From assembly GCA_018660835.1 (NCBI GenBank), contig JABJJN010000040.1:124001-188000 (forward strand): a stretch of DNA of 64,000 nucleotides, given 5' to 3'. This DNA is from Gemmatimonadota bacterium (GTDB lineage Bacteria > Latescibacterota > UBA2968 > UBA8231). Within the stretch, counting starts at the first letter, position 1, and every line of letters begins with the position of its first letter. The notes beneath the pieces are model-generated. The model did not search any database and was not told the DNA's origin. It saw nothing but the letters and a program-made list of their open reading frames with translations. Below, piece after piece: positions 46,329 through 55,291 of this stretch. The translations under genes were made by a program, and so were the position numbers.

Positions 46329-47852
46329 ATGTCCTTTCGAATGGAGAAGCCGGGCCTCGACCCGGAACAGCTACGTCGCATACTCTCCGGCCAAGAAAAA
46401 GAGCCTGACGTGCCCGAGAATGCTGGCAGTGAGACCTCAGGCACAGATTCCGGTGAGCCGACTCAAGTAACTGAGACACCCATCGAGTTTCATCTCAAGC
46501 CGACGGAACTCATCGAGCATCTTGACAAATATGTGGTTGGTCAGCAACGAACCAAAGCTGTTCTGTCGACAAAGATATGCACTCACTTCAATCGCCTCAG
46601 CCTTGAGCGAGACGAGGATGAGGACATTGTCGGACGGATTAAGAACAACGTACTCATGATTGGCCCCACGGGGGTAGGCAAGACGTTTCTCGTTCGCTTG
46701 ATTGCGCGACATCTGGGCGTCCCCTTCGTCAAAGCAGATGCGACCAAATTCTCTGAGACCGGATACGTCGGCGGAGATGTGGAAGACCTCGTCCGCGAAT
46801 TGGTGAACGAAGCGGGAGGTCAGATCGAACTGGCCGAGCACGGCATTATCTACATCGATGAGATTGACAAGATCGCGGCAAGTGGTCGCTCCTCCGGGCC
46901 AGATGTTTCAAGGACAGGGGTTCAGCGAAATCTTCTAAAGCTGATGGAGGAGACCGAGGTTGATCTGCGCTCACCACATGATCTTTCCTCGCAGATGGAA
47001 TCGGTCATGCAAATGCAGAAGACGGGCAAGGTTGACAAGAAAAAAGTGAACACCAGGGACATCTTGTTCGTCGTGAGTGGTGCCTTTGCAGGACTCGACG
47101 AAATCGTCCATCACCGCCTGCACAGTGGTACTATGGGATTTCGTCAGAGCGACGGTGACGAGGTGGAGGAAAGTGCTGAAGATCCACTTCGGCACGTACG
47201 CTCTGAAGATCTGATGGAATATGGATTTGAATCAGAATTCATCGGCAGACTACCTGTTCTCGCGATACTCAACCCATTGCGGCGTGATGATCTGCTACAG
47301 ATCCTGCGTAGCGATAACAGTAGTGTCATCTTGTCCAAGGTAAGGGATTTCCAGGCGTACGGTATTCATCTCGAGTTTACTGATGAGGCATTAGAGGGCA
47401 TCGCCGATCGTGCATTTGAAGAACGTACGGGGGCTCGGGGTTTGGTGAGTGCTGTGGAGAAGATCCTCATCAGTTACGAGTGTCGCCTGCCGTCGCTCGA
47501 CATCGACCATTTCCGTGTTACACAGGAGATTGTCAACGACCCTGAAGGCCGACTTGAGGATTTTCTCTTGGAGGAATCACTCAATGGCTATTGCCGCCGC
47601 TTTGCAGCCGACCATGGTGTCCGTCTCACCTTTACCGAAGGCGCACGAACCTGGTTGGTGTCGGCTGCGTCCGAGAAAAATCAACTGCCGGCAGAGCTGT
47701 GCATCGAACTCTTCAGTGACTATGGCCACGGCCTGAAGCTGCTGGAGATCGCAGAACTGACGGTTGACGACGATATCGTACGGGCGCCAGCGGATACACT
47801 AGACCGCATGATACGAGAGTACTACGCACGGCGGGAATCAGCCTCGTCGTAG
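46329..47852 (+). CDS. ClpX-like AAA+ unfoldase lacking the zinc-binding domain
   Basis: A 507-residue AAA+ protein with ClpX organisation. Walker A is MIGPTGVGKTFLVR, pore loop 1 is GYVGGDVEDLV, and Walker B is IIYIDEIDKIA. Sensor 1 is FVVSGAFAGL, and sensor 2 is EERTGARGLVSAVEKIL. Differences from ClpX are clear. The first 45 residues are acidic and carry no cysteine zinc finger. The RKH loop is replaced by an insertion around SPHDLSSQMES. The IGF loop reads HSGTMGFRQ. An extra C-terminal domain of about 100 residues follows GLVSAVEK. The TMGF loop might still bind ClpP. It faces lon and the sigma-54 regulator, and is divergent from the LpoA-like gene. Client proteins are unknown. Confidence 0.85.
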   Translation: MSFRMEKPGLDPEQLRRILSGQEKEPDVPENAGSETSGTDSGEPTQVTETPIEFHLKPTELIEHLDKYVVGQQRTKAVLSTKICTHFNRLSLERDEDEDIVGRIKNNVLMIGPTGVGKTFLVRLIARHLGVPFVKADATKFSETGYVGGDVEDLVRELVNEAGGQIELAEHGIIYIDEIDKIAASGRSSGPDVSRTGVQRNLLKLMEETEVDLRSPHDLSSQMESVMQMQKTGKVDKKKVNTRDILFVVSGAFAGLDEIVHHRLHSGTMGFRQSDGDEVEESAEDPLRHVRSEDLMEYGFESEFIGRLPVLAILNPLRRDDLLQILRSDNSSVILSKVRDFQAYGIHLEFTDEALEGIADRAFEERTGARGLVSAVEKILISYECRLPSLDIDHFRVTQEIVNDPEGRLEDFLLEESLNGYCRRFAADHGVRLTFTEGARTWLVSAASEKNQLPAELCIELFSDYGHGLKLLEIAELTVDDDIVRAPADTLDRMIREYYARRESASS

Positions 47853-47864
47853 GCACTCCTCGAA

Positions 47865-49250
47865 CTAACTGTCATCGCTTCTCAGACCGTATTCCTTTTC
47901 CTTGCGATACAGCGTACTCAACCCGATCCCCAGCATCTGTGCCGCCCGTCGTCGATCATAGTCAACGGCCTTCAGCGTCACCACGATCGCCTCTCTTTCG
48001 ATCTCCCGCATCGTACGACCCGCCGTGATTCCACCGACGCTCTGAGGCCTGGGAGCCTTGCGGATCGGTGCTGGTATATCCGCTTCTGACAATTCCACGC
48101 CGGCCTTCGCCATCACGACCATGCCCTCGAGGCAGTTTTTCAGCTCCCGCACATTTCCCGGCCAATCATAGTCCGTCAGCAGATCCATCACTTCGGGGCT
48201 CATGCCGCGAAGTTCCTTGTCATTCTCGACGCAGAATTCTCTGAGAAACTCGTTGACCAGCAGCGGGATATCTTCCCTGCACTCACGCAGAGGTGGTATC
48301 TTGATCGCCACTACATTGAGCCGATAAAACAGGTCTTGACGATACGAACCCTCCTCGACCATCTGCTCAAGATTGCGATTTGTCGCCGTAATCAATCTTG
48401 TGTCTACCCGCAGGGTCTGACTACCCCCCACGCGCTCGAATTCACCGCCCTGGATGACCCGTAACAGCTTGACCTGCGTTGCACCTGACAGGTCTCCGAC
48501 CTCATCCAAAAAAAGTGTGCCCTCGTCGGCGAGTTCGAATCGTCCTTTGCGGGACGTACTCGCTCCGGTGAAAGCACCACGCTCATGACCAAACAGTTCG
48601 CTCTCGACGATGCTATCGGGAAGGGCACCGCAATTGGTCTCCACAAAGGGACGGTCCCGGCGAGGACTCATCTGGTGAATCGCCTTGGCCACTTCCCCTT
48701 TGCCTGTACCAGTCTCACCGACGAGTAATACCGTCGCCCGTGAACTGGCGACTTGCTCCGCCTGGGCATAGATGCGATTCCACGCTGAGGAGCGGCGTCG
48801 AATTCGTCCGATCCGATAGCGTTCGTCGAGCCGTCGCTGCAGGTCAGTGACTTCACCCACCAGCCGTTGGTAGGACAGGCCACGTTCAAGCACGGCACCG
48901 ATCTTGGCTAGATTTACTGGCAAGATCTGGAAATCGTATGCCCCCTGACGCATCGCTTCGGTCCCTAGCTCGATCTCATCGCTTGATGCCAGGACGATGG
49001 AGCAGATCTCCGAATTACGCTGACGAGCCAATTGGATGAGTCGTAAGCCATCGATACGGGGGGTCCTGAGAAAACAGATCAGAACGTCGACGGGCTCACG
49101 ATCCAGAACGTCATACCCTGCGGCTCCCTCATGCGCCCGCAGCACTTCAAAACCTTGTTCCTTGAGATATGCTTCGAGTGGTATGACGCCGTCACTTTGT
49201 GGGACGACGAGCAGAACCCGTGGAGGAGACGCGAGGTCGGTTGGTGTCAA
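47865..49250 (-). CDS. Sigma-54-dependent transcriptional activator with degenerate receiver domain
   Basis: A 461-residue NtrC-type protein. The receiver domain (about 10-130) lacks the phosphorylation machinery: the phospho-Asp position is Phe60 (VLICFLRTPRIDG), the acidic pair is replaced (VVPQSD), and the conserved Lys is changed (ILPVNLAK). The AAA+ domain is intact: GETGTGKGEVA (Walker A), ERGAFTGAS (sigma-54 contact loop), and GTLFLDEVGDLS (Walker B). The C-terminal Fis-type HTH is RRRAAQMLGIGLSTLYRKE. The TTG start overlaps the lon stop (TTGA). It probably drives sigma-54 promoters without phosphorylation, perhaps controlled by protein level, which Lon could set. Confidence 0.93.
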   Translation of the reverse strand: MTPTDLASPPRVLLVVPQSDGVIPLEAYLKEQGFEVLRAHEGAAGYDVLDREPVDVLICFLRTPRIDGLRLIQLARQRNSEICSIVLASSDEIELGTEAMRQGAYDFQILPVNLAKIGAVLERGLSYQRLVGEVTDLQRRLDERYRIGRIRRRSSAWNRIYAQAEQVASSRATVLLVGETGTGKGEVAKAIHQMSPRRDRPFVETNCGALPDSIVESELFGHERGAFTGASTSRKGRFELADEGTLFLDEVGDLSGATQVKLLRVIQGGEFERVGGSQTLRVDTRLITATNRNLEQMVEEGSYRQDLFYRLNVVAIKIPPLRECREDIPLLVNEFLREFCVENDKELRGMSPEVMDLLTDYDWPGNVRELKNCLEGMVVMAKAGVELSEADIPAPIRKAPRPQSVGGITAGRTMREIEREAIVVTLKAVDYDRRRAAQMLGIGLSTLYRKEKEYGLRSDDS

Positions 49251-51637
49251 TCGATTCTCTCTGCTAGCTGTTGATCCGTGCGTGACTCGCGAAGAGCTAT
49301 GGCAACAGCTTCTTCGAAATGGTCGACGAGCACGAAGTCTAATGCTTCTCGTACATCAGGTGTCAGTTCATCGAGATCTCGCGCATTTCTGCGTGGCATA
49401 ATAATGGTCGTTTTACCGTTCCTCTTTGCTGCGAGAACTTTCTGTTCAATACCACCCACTGGAAGCACACGACCTCGTAGTGTCAGCTCTCCTGTGACTG
49501 CGACGTCCGATCGTACAGGACGATCAGAAAGCAAAGACAGAAGCGACAGTGCCAGTCCAACACCGGCGGAGGGGCCGTCCTTTGGTACAGCCCCCGCCGG
49601 CAAATGCACGTGTAGAGCCTGCTCCTCAAAGAGCGTCTCGTCGATCTTCCAGTCTTCCGCGTGAGCTCGCACATAGGAGAGTGCGATCGTCGCCGACTCC
49701 TTCATCACATCTCCAAGCTGCCCGGTCAATTGCATTCCCTCTCCTCGCATCTTTGACGCCTCAATCACAAGAACCTCACCACCTGCAGGGGTCCAAGCCA
49801 GACCAGATACGATACCGGGCAGATCAGCATCAACGATGTCATCCTCCTCGTTAATCTTCGCCGGACCAAGATAATCAGGGAGCGTCTCAACATCGATCTC
49901 GAAAGGTCCCCGCCCCCCATCCACAACTTCGCGCGCAATTTTCCTTCCCACTTGGGCCAGTTCCCTCTCAAGATTTCGGACGCCGGCCTCACGCGTGTAC
50001 CCACGAATGATCTGTCGCAGGGCGTCGTCGTCGATATTGACCCGACGACGGCCTAGTCCATTTGTTCGCATTTGCCGCGGCAACAAATGCCTGCGTGCAA
50101 TTCGCACCTTGTCTTCATCGGAATAGCCCGGCAACTGGATGACCTCCATGCGGTCCAGCAAGGCGGGCGGAATGGAGTCCAAACCATTCGCCGTCGCGAT
50201 GAAAACGGCGCCGGACAGATCAAATGGGACATCGAGATAGTGATCGACGAAGGAGTGGTTCTGCTCCGGGTCGAGCACTTCCAGTAATGCCGCAGATGGA
50301 TCACCACGAAAATCCGCACCGAGTTTGTCGATTTCGTCCAGGACAATCACGGGGTCCCTTTGTCCGACATTCCGCAACCCCTGAATAAGTCGCCCGGGCA
50401 TGGCGCCGACATACGTCCGACGGTGACCGCGAATCTCAGCTTCGTCGCGAACACCTCCCAGAGAAAGCCGTAGGTACTTACGGCCCAGAGATCGCGCGAT
50501 GCTGCGCGCAAGCGATGTCTTACCTACACCCGGAGGGCCCACGAAGCACAGAACCTGCGTTCGCGCCGCACCATCCCCCCCTTTGCTTGCCGCGGTGAGC
50601 TTGCGAACTGCGACGTATTCAAGAATCCGCTCCTTGACTGCATCCAAGCCCTCGTGATCTTGCGCCAGAATCTTCCGGGTTCGCGATACATCATCGCGCT
50701 GGCGTGAACGCCGTTGCCAAGGCAGATCCGCCAGGGCCTCGAGATAGCTCCTGACCACGCCTCCTTCAGCAGACCCCTCAGGCATGCGATCGAGACGCTC
50801 CAGCTCGCGCTCCGCTTCGCTGGCAGCTGCATCGGAGAGTTTCGCTGCTGCCAGGCGTTCACGCAGCGATTCGATGTCCCCCCCCTGCGAACCAAGTTCC
50901 TGCTGAATCGCTTTCAACTGTTCGCGCAGGTAGTGCTCTCGCTGCCCTTGCCCCAACTCCCGTCGGACCTGTTGCTGAATCTTTGCCCCCACCTCAAGCA
51001 TCTGCAACTCACTCTCCATAATCGGTAGCAGAAAGTCCAGCCGCAGACGAGTCGACCTTTGCTCAAGCAGTGTGTGCAGGTGTGAATCCTCCAGATCCAT
51101 GACGGACGCGACAAAGTCGCTCAACGGCCCCGGCTGTCGAGCCAGATCTGCAGCGATACTGCGAATGGCGGCCATGTTGCGCCCATCGTCGTTGGTCTGC
51201 GGTTGCATATCAAGCCAAAGTGCGAACTGCTGCGCTAGCGTACGCCCCAGGGCGATGGTCTCCTCTTCCGGATCCTCGTCACCCAGTGGCTCGACACGAG
51301 CGACGGTATACGGCTCGCTTCGGATCAGAGCCTCGATGTGTACGCGCTGCATGGGACGTAGCAGTACCTGCAGGTGCTGATCTGGCGTTCTCACGATTTG
51401 ATGGACCGTCGACAGGACACCGATCTGCTCGTACGCGGGGTCACTCTCGAGTCCAGCCCGGATCAGAACAATGAGACGCTCACCCTCCGCCAACTTCGTC
51501 TCCAGCACTCGTGCCTGCACCGGATCAGTGATCGTCAGGGGGCGTGGCTGTTGTGTAGGCAGGGGCAGTGGGTCGCCCATGGGAAGAGCGAACAGTTTCT
51601 TAGGCAGCGGTGTAACGATCGTTTCGGTGGCAACCAT
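49247..51637 (-). CDS. lon: Lon protease
   Basis: This 796-residue ATP-dependent serine protease has all three parts. The N-domain (about 15-310) begins LPLPTQQPRPLTITDPVQ. The AAA+ module has Walker A VGPPGVGKTSLARS and Walker B PVIVLDEID. The protease domain has the dyad Ser690 (PKDGPSAGVG) and Lys733 (GGIEQKVLAAKR), with the same 43-residue spacing as E. coli 679/722. ATG 51637 follows GAGAG by seven bases and gives a normal N-terminus; the frame to 51700 adds 21 unlikely residues. The sigma-54 activator overlaps its stop. It removes misfolded proteins and regulators. Confidence 0.96.
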   Translation of the reverse strand: MVATETIVTPLPKKLFALPMGDPLPLPTQQPRPLTITDPVQARVLETKLAEGERLIVLIRAGLESDPAYEQIGVLSTVHQIVRTPDQHLQVLLRPMQRVHIEALIRSEPYTVARVEPLGDEDPEEETIALGRTLAQQFALWLDMQPQTNDDGRNMAAIRSIAADLARQPGPLSDFVASVMDLEDSHLHTLLEQRSTRLRLDFLLPIMESELQMLEVGAKIQQQVRRELGQGQREHYLREQLKAIQQELGSQGGDIESLRERLAAAKLSDAAASEAERELERLDRMPEGSAEGGVVRSYLEALADLPWQRRSRQRDDVSRTRKILAQDHEGLDAVKERILEYVAVRKLTAASKGGDGAARTQVLCFVGPPGVGKTSLARSIARSLGRKYLRLSLGGVRDEAEIRGHRRTYVGAMPGRLIQGLRNVGQRDPVIVLDEIDKLGADFRGDPSAALLEVLDPEQNHSFVDHYLDVPFDLSGAVFIATANGLDSIPPALLDRMEVIQLPGYSDEDKVRIARRHLLPRQMRTNGLGRRRVNIDDDALRQIIRGYTREAGVRNLERELAQVGRKIAREVVDGGRGPFEIDVETLPDYLGPAKINEEDDIVDADLPGIVSGLAWTPAGGEVLVIEASKMRGEGMQLTGQLGDVMKESATIALSYVRAHAEDWKIDETLFEEQALHVHLPAGAVPKDGPSAGVGLALSLLSLLSDRPVRSDVAVTGELTLRGRVLPVGGIEQKVLAAKRNGKTTIIMPRRNARDLDELTPDVREALDFVLVDHFEEAVAIALRESRTDQQLAERID

Positions 51638-51772
51638 CTGGTAACTCTCTTTGTCAGCGGGCTCTCGTAGACTGTTGAGATTGCAGAGCTGCCTTCGCAA
51701 TAGACGTACCAGACCACCTTCTCACTGTGAGCTCTCATCGGCGGCAGTGTTTATGCATGCGAATTGTGCCAG

Positions 51773-51794
51773 TTTGGCATGCGCAAATGCCAAA
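51773..51794. promoter_or_regulatory. Palindrome upstream of lon
   Basis: TTTGGCAT (51773-51780) and ATGCCAAA (51787-51794) form a perfect 8-bp inverted repeat with a 6-base spacer, 136 bases upstream of the lon ATG on the minus strand. It is not a CIRCE element (that has 9-bp arms TTAGCACTC). It may be a regulator site for lon or for the divergent PilZ-like gene. Confidence 0.45.
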
Positions 51795-51927
51795 AAAGGT
51801 GTCAGTCTTGTGAAAGACTTTCCAGGAGTGTTTTCGAGACGTTGTGAAAGTGCAATCTCGTCAGGCGACAGCACGTTGGAGCCATTTATTGGCACCCATT
51901 CAGAAGAGGCGTGGAGGGATGTATTTC

Positions 51928-51955
51928 TTGACAGTGAATCTGATGTAAGTATCTT
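51928..51955 (+). promoter_or_regulatory. Candidate sigma-70 promoter for the PilZ-like gene
   Basis: TTGACA (51928-51933), a 16-base spacer and TATCTT (51950-51955). It lies about 200 bases upstream of the ATG at 52152. Confidence 0.4.
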
Positions 51956-52151
51956 TATGGTGCGGAAGTTCCGTCATGTTTTGCGGCCTGCCTCGCGTCG
52001 TTATATCGAGCGGGGCTTTGCTACATACACATCGCACTTGCATACAAGCCTCAGCTTCATACACGCCGCAGCCACATAGGCCACGGTGCCTGTTTCAGGC
52101 ACGCCTGTCCATTTCGGCTCGCATCACGCTCAGCTTCCCTGGCCTTTGACC

Positions 52152-53660
52152 ATGTTTGATTTCCTTACACGCAAAAAACGCAAAGGCCCGGCTTTTGACG
52201 CTCGAGTTGAAATCTCTCAGCTTGCGGCGATGAGCCCACCCTCCACCCTCGTCTATGTCCCGACGCCGGGTGATGACGAAGAGATGGACGATCTGGGTAA
52301 GTCCTTCTTTCTGCGTCGTGACAAGAAGATTTACAGCGAAGGTGCCAACATATATATCACCTCGCCAGACAATCTCAAGAGCACGGACACCGAGAGCAGC
52401 CTGAACAACAAGATCATCCGCCTTCAATTCTTCAGCAGGCGTGTTCCACACACGATTGACTGCCGGATTATCGGCCGCTTTCGCCTCTTGCCCGAGGTGG
52501 TAGAGACCCTCGATTTCAATGCCAAATCTGCGTACAAACTTCTACCCGTCGGCAAGATCTCCAAGAAGGAAAAGCGTCAGTATTATCGCTACGCGTCGCA
52601 GAATTATGGCGACTCCCGCGTACCGCTCACAACTCACATCACCTTCGACACGTATGTGAAGGGAACAAATCACGAGTTCAACGCGGAAGGGGCCCCACCG
52701 GTCCTGCTAAATGATCTGCAGGCCGCTCCCTATCATGAGCCTCCTGGTCATCGAACATTTACGACGCGCGACAGCATCAATGAATTTCGTGATCAGATGC
52801 TGAAGAAGCAGCCACATGATCGAGCGGTGAATGTGACCAAGGTCATTCGCGACGCGTCTTCGAGTATGGTGAAGAAGCCCGATGAAGAATTGCTGCTGGG
52901 TGATATTAATATCCTCGGCCTGGAGATGGAATCACTTCGCGACGTCCTCTATCTGAAAAAGTCGCAGAAGGCGGGAATTAAGAAGGGGCAGGACAACCCG
53001 TATAATCTCAATCCCGGAGAGCGAATCATTACACGCTTTTCGCATGATGAGAAGCAATACGAGATGCTCTGCGAGGTAATGGAGGCCAGAACCCAGAATG
53101 AGGTTGTACGCCCACTGGAGTTCTCACGAGAAGAAACAGGCCTCTCCCTGAACCTGATTGACTATTCAATCGGTGGTCTCTTGATCGAGTCGAGTCCGAG
53201 CTTTCTCAAGCTCATGCTTGGGGACAAATGCCCACCGAATGTGGAGGACGAGGCCGACTTTGACGGTGACTACTGGCTGAAGGCGTTTGATGAACTGCAG
53301 ACGCCGATGCTACACATCACCTTCTATCCGAAGATGGCATTTCCTGAAACGGTCAAAAAGTTTGAGCCTGAGTTGCCGTCCAAGTTCTCCATCGTTGGGC
53401 AGCTTGTACGGACGCATATGGGTAGATATGGTGAGCGCCGCATCCTCCAACACGGCATTCAGTTTGCCTACGATGCGCAAGGCGTTCCGATGGAGGCTGA
53501 TGAGATCGTCAACTGGCGCTACACGCGCTTTATGCGAGACAACGTTCATCTACGTGAATGTCACACACACCTAAGTCAGTTGATCGGACATCTCGAGAAT
53601 CGTGCCAAGGATCTGCAACGATCGCGTCCCAAGAAGGCAGAGGACGGCACGGCAGCCTGA
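52152..53660 (+). CDS. PilZ-like protein with large insertion
   Basis: A 502-residue cytoplasmic protein. PilZ motifs are present but far apart: EKRQYYRY (R142, R146, RxxxR) and NLIDYSIGGLLIE (D337, DxSxxG). Usual spacing is about 30 residues; here about 190 residues intervene, including FSHDEKQYEMLCEVMEART. The first 25 residues are a basic segment (FLTRKKRKGPAF). ATG 52152 is preferred because the frame upstream (from 52086) has no conserved look and no ribosome site. No operon partner on the same strand; the 462-residue unknown protein is convergent. Cyclic-di-GMP binding is inferred from the two motifs only. Confidence 0.65.
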   Translation: MFDFLTRKKRKGPAFDARVEISQLAAMSPPSTLVYVPTPGDDEEMDDLGKSFFLRRDKKIYSEGANIYITSPDNLKSTDTESSLNNKIIRLQFFSRRVPHTIDCRIIGRFRLLPEVVETLDFNAKSAYKLLPVGKISKKEKRQYYRYASQNYGDSRVPLTTHITFDTYVKGTNHEFNAEGAPPVLLNDLQAAPYHEPPGHRTFTTRDSINEFRDQMLKKQPHDRAVNVTKVIRDASSSMVKKPDEELLLGDINILGLEMESLRDVLYLKKSQKAGIKKGQDNPYNLNPGERIITRFSHDEKQYEMLCEVMEARTQNEVVRPLEFSREETGLSLNLIDYSIGGLLIESSPSFLKLMLGDKCPPNVEDEADFDGDYWLKAFDELQTPMLHITFYPKMAFPETVKKFEPELPSKFSIVGQLVRTHMGRYGERRILQHGIQFAYDAQGVPMEADEIVNWRYTRFMRDNVHLRECHTHLSQLIGHLENRAKDLQRSRPKKAEDGTAA

Positions 53661-53670
53661 CAGAAACCAA

Positions 53671-53758
53671 TCCCAGTGTCTGCAAGACACTGGGATCCAA
53701 CCATACGACCAAAATGAAAAGAGGGCGCTGGATCTGATCATCCAACGCCCTCTTTCAT
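53671..53758. terminator. Double hairpin, bidirectional terminator
   Basis: The first stem TCCCAGTGTC / GACACTGGGA (53671-53695) has a TGCAA loop. The second is a long stem GAGGGCGCTGGAT / ATCCAACGCCCTC (about 53721-53751) with A-runs on the left and TTTCATTTTT on the right, fitting termination of both convergent genes. Confidence 0.8.
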
Positions 53759-53801
53759 TTTTCTGGGCACATCCCAAAACGACTGATTGGGGCTGGCTTG
53801 T

Positions 53802-55190
53802 CTAGCCCTCTTCTTTGCGCTTCTTCGCAGACACTCTGTCCGAAAATGCTGCTTTCAGCTTTTCATCAGTGTGGTGCCCCTTGCGCTCCTCTATTCGCTT
53901 GTCAATCGACGCTTTGAGTTTCTCACTCTTCAGCTTGTCTTCTTCCGGCTTCTCATCTTCACGGAATCGCTGGTTGAGCAGGATGAGCAACTTGCTAAAG
54001 GTGTTCTGGTTTTCAGAGCCTTGATGCAGGGCATAGGGCGGCATGAACTTGAGGCCACGCTCCATTGAATTGCGCCCACGCTCCTCGATCAGATCGCGCG
54101 GGAAGACTCTGAACGTCACCCGGTATTGTTCTCGGGAGTCCTCCACCCTTTCCAGCAACAACGGCAGATAGGCTTCCACTTCCTTGCCAGCTTTCTTGGG
54201 GAAGCCTCTGGCCAGGGCTTCTGCAATTCCTTCGTCCATTCTGAAGGACAGGAGGAAGCCGAGTTTCATGTTGATCTCACCGATATTCTCATTCGGCTTC
54301 TTGATCACCGACGGACGAGCTACATCGTGCTCAACGCCCTCGACCAATCGCTCCTTCACCATCAAGGCGATTTCCCCGGTGTTCAGGAACTCGTCGATGA
54401 CGATATTGTCGATGATCTTCAGGTCCTCGCGCTCGACATACTTGTCTAGTGGGTCGCGGATCGCGTCGAAGAAGTTCCCTTGCGTACTCTTCTGATTCCA
54501 ACCACCCCCACCGGGAAAGATCATCAGCTTCGAACCCGACAGATAGCGCTCCAACACCTCTCTGCCTGTGCGCCCCGGTCCCCCCGGGAACGAGTTCACC
54601 ACATCGATCCGGATCTCCATGATATCCTCACCGTGGACGAGAACATCCTTTGAGAACCTTTTCTCAGCTTCCTCACGCGTCCCAGCCCAATGCTTGCCTG
54701 GGTTCTTCGGGTCTTCCTTGATATAGAAAGACTTGCGCAGGAAAAAACCCTTCGCCAGGAAGTAGACGGGCCCAGCGGATTCCCCTACTGCCGTGGTGTA
54801 GGTGAGGCGGACCTGCTCACCTGCGGTGAGCAATCGGTCCGTCGGCTCGAAGGCTCCGCCTCCTTTTGAGCGCGGCGCATTCATGAAAATGACAGCCTTT
54901 GGCACCTCTTGAAACTTCCGGAAAGTGAATCCTCGCAACAGGCCCTGGCCACGACCGTGCTCAACCGATTCAGTCTGCATGCGTGGGCGCAAGATCTCCG
55001 CATTCACCTCCGCATCCCGGAAAGGCGAAAAGAGGGTCTGTAGCTCTTTGGCCTTGGAAAAGAGTTCGGGGCGTGAGAACGGTTTCGCCTCAGGCTTTGA
55101 GGCAGCAGGCTTCGCACCTTCCGCAGCCTTCTCACCGGCTGCAGCCTTTTTCTTGACGACCTTCTTTTTCTTGACCTTGGCCTTACCCAC
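53802..55190 (-). CDS. Hypothetical protein, lysine/alanine-rich N-terminus
   Basis: A 462-residue protein of no family I recognise. GTG start with a GAGGTGA site. The first 40 residues are Lys/Ala/Glu repeats (KKKKVVKKKAAAGEKAAEGA), a disordered basic tail. The folded part contains QGLLRGFTFRKFQEVPKAV, ERYLSGSKLMIFPGGGGWN and SVIKKPNENIGEINMKLGFL. The C-terminus (about 405-462) is highly charged and helical, probably coiled coil. There is no signal peptide or membrane helix. A basic tail suggests nucleic acid or membrane-surface binding, but I do not assign a function. It lies convergent to the PilZ-like gene, behind the rlmD-like gene on the same strand. Confidence 0.7.
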   Translation of the reverse strand: MGKAKVKKKKVVKKKAAAGEKAAEGAKPAASKPEAKPFSRPELFSKAKELQTLFSPFRDAEVNAEILRPRMQTESVEHGRGQGLLRGFTFRKFQEVPKAVIFMNAPRSKGGGAFEPTDRLLTAGEQVRLTYTTAVGESAGPVYFLAKGFFLRKSFYIKEDPKNPGKHWAGTREEAEKRFSKDVLVHGEDIMEIRIDVVNSFPGGPGRTGREVLERYLSGSKLMIFPGGGGWNQKSTQGNFFDAIRDPLDKYVEREDLKIIDNIVIDEFLNTGEIALMVKERLVEGVEHDVARPSVIKKPNENIGEINMKLGFLLSFRMDEGIAEALARGFPKKAGKEVEAYLPLLLERVEDSREQYRVTFRVFPRDLIEERGRNSMERGLKFMPPYALHQGSENQNTFSKLLILLNQRFREDEKPEEDKLKSEKLKASIDKRIEERKGHHTDEKLKAAFSDRVSAKKRKEEG

Positions 55191-55291
55191 AACTCACCTC
55201 TTTGAGGGATGAAACAAGATGTCCGAAATGCCCGAACTTGTTGATTCCACTTGCGATAGCCAAATTCTTTAGAATCGTCAATTTGACGAAA

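Larger units (their letters stand above)
51638..52151. other. Non-coding region between lon and the PilZ-like gene
   Basis: About 510 bases. The plus-strand frame of 142 codons (51651-52079) lacks any recognisable motif and I do not accept it. What I see is the palindrome at 51773-51794, a sigma-70-like promoter at 51928-51955 facing the PilZ-like gene, and direct repeats of TTGTGAAAG near 51810 and 51843. Nothing else stands out. Confidence 0.5.

Noticed and set aside
51750..51790. Sigma-54 promoter for lon (TGGCAC or TGGCAT elements)
   Set aside because: The -24 GG element is present on both strands, but the -12 GC element is off by one or more bases, so spacing does not fit.
51651..52079. 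142-codon plus-strand frame upstream of the PilZ-like gene
   Set aside because: It overlaps the lon start, shows no domain or coherent hydrophobic pattern, has irregular composition, and contains the palindrome and promoter-like sites.
52095..52451. 118-codon minus-strand frame at the 5' end of the PilZ-like gene
   Set aside because: It is antisense to the PilZ-like gene, which is better supported by PilZ motifs and its terminator.
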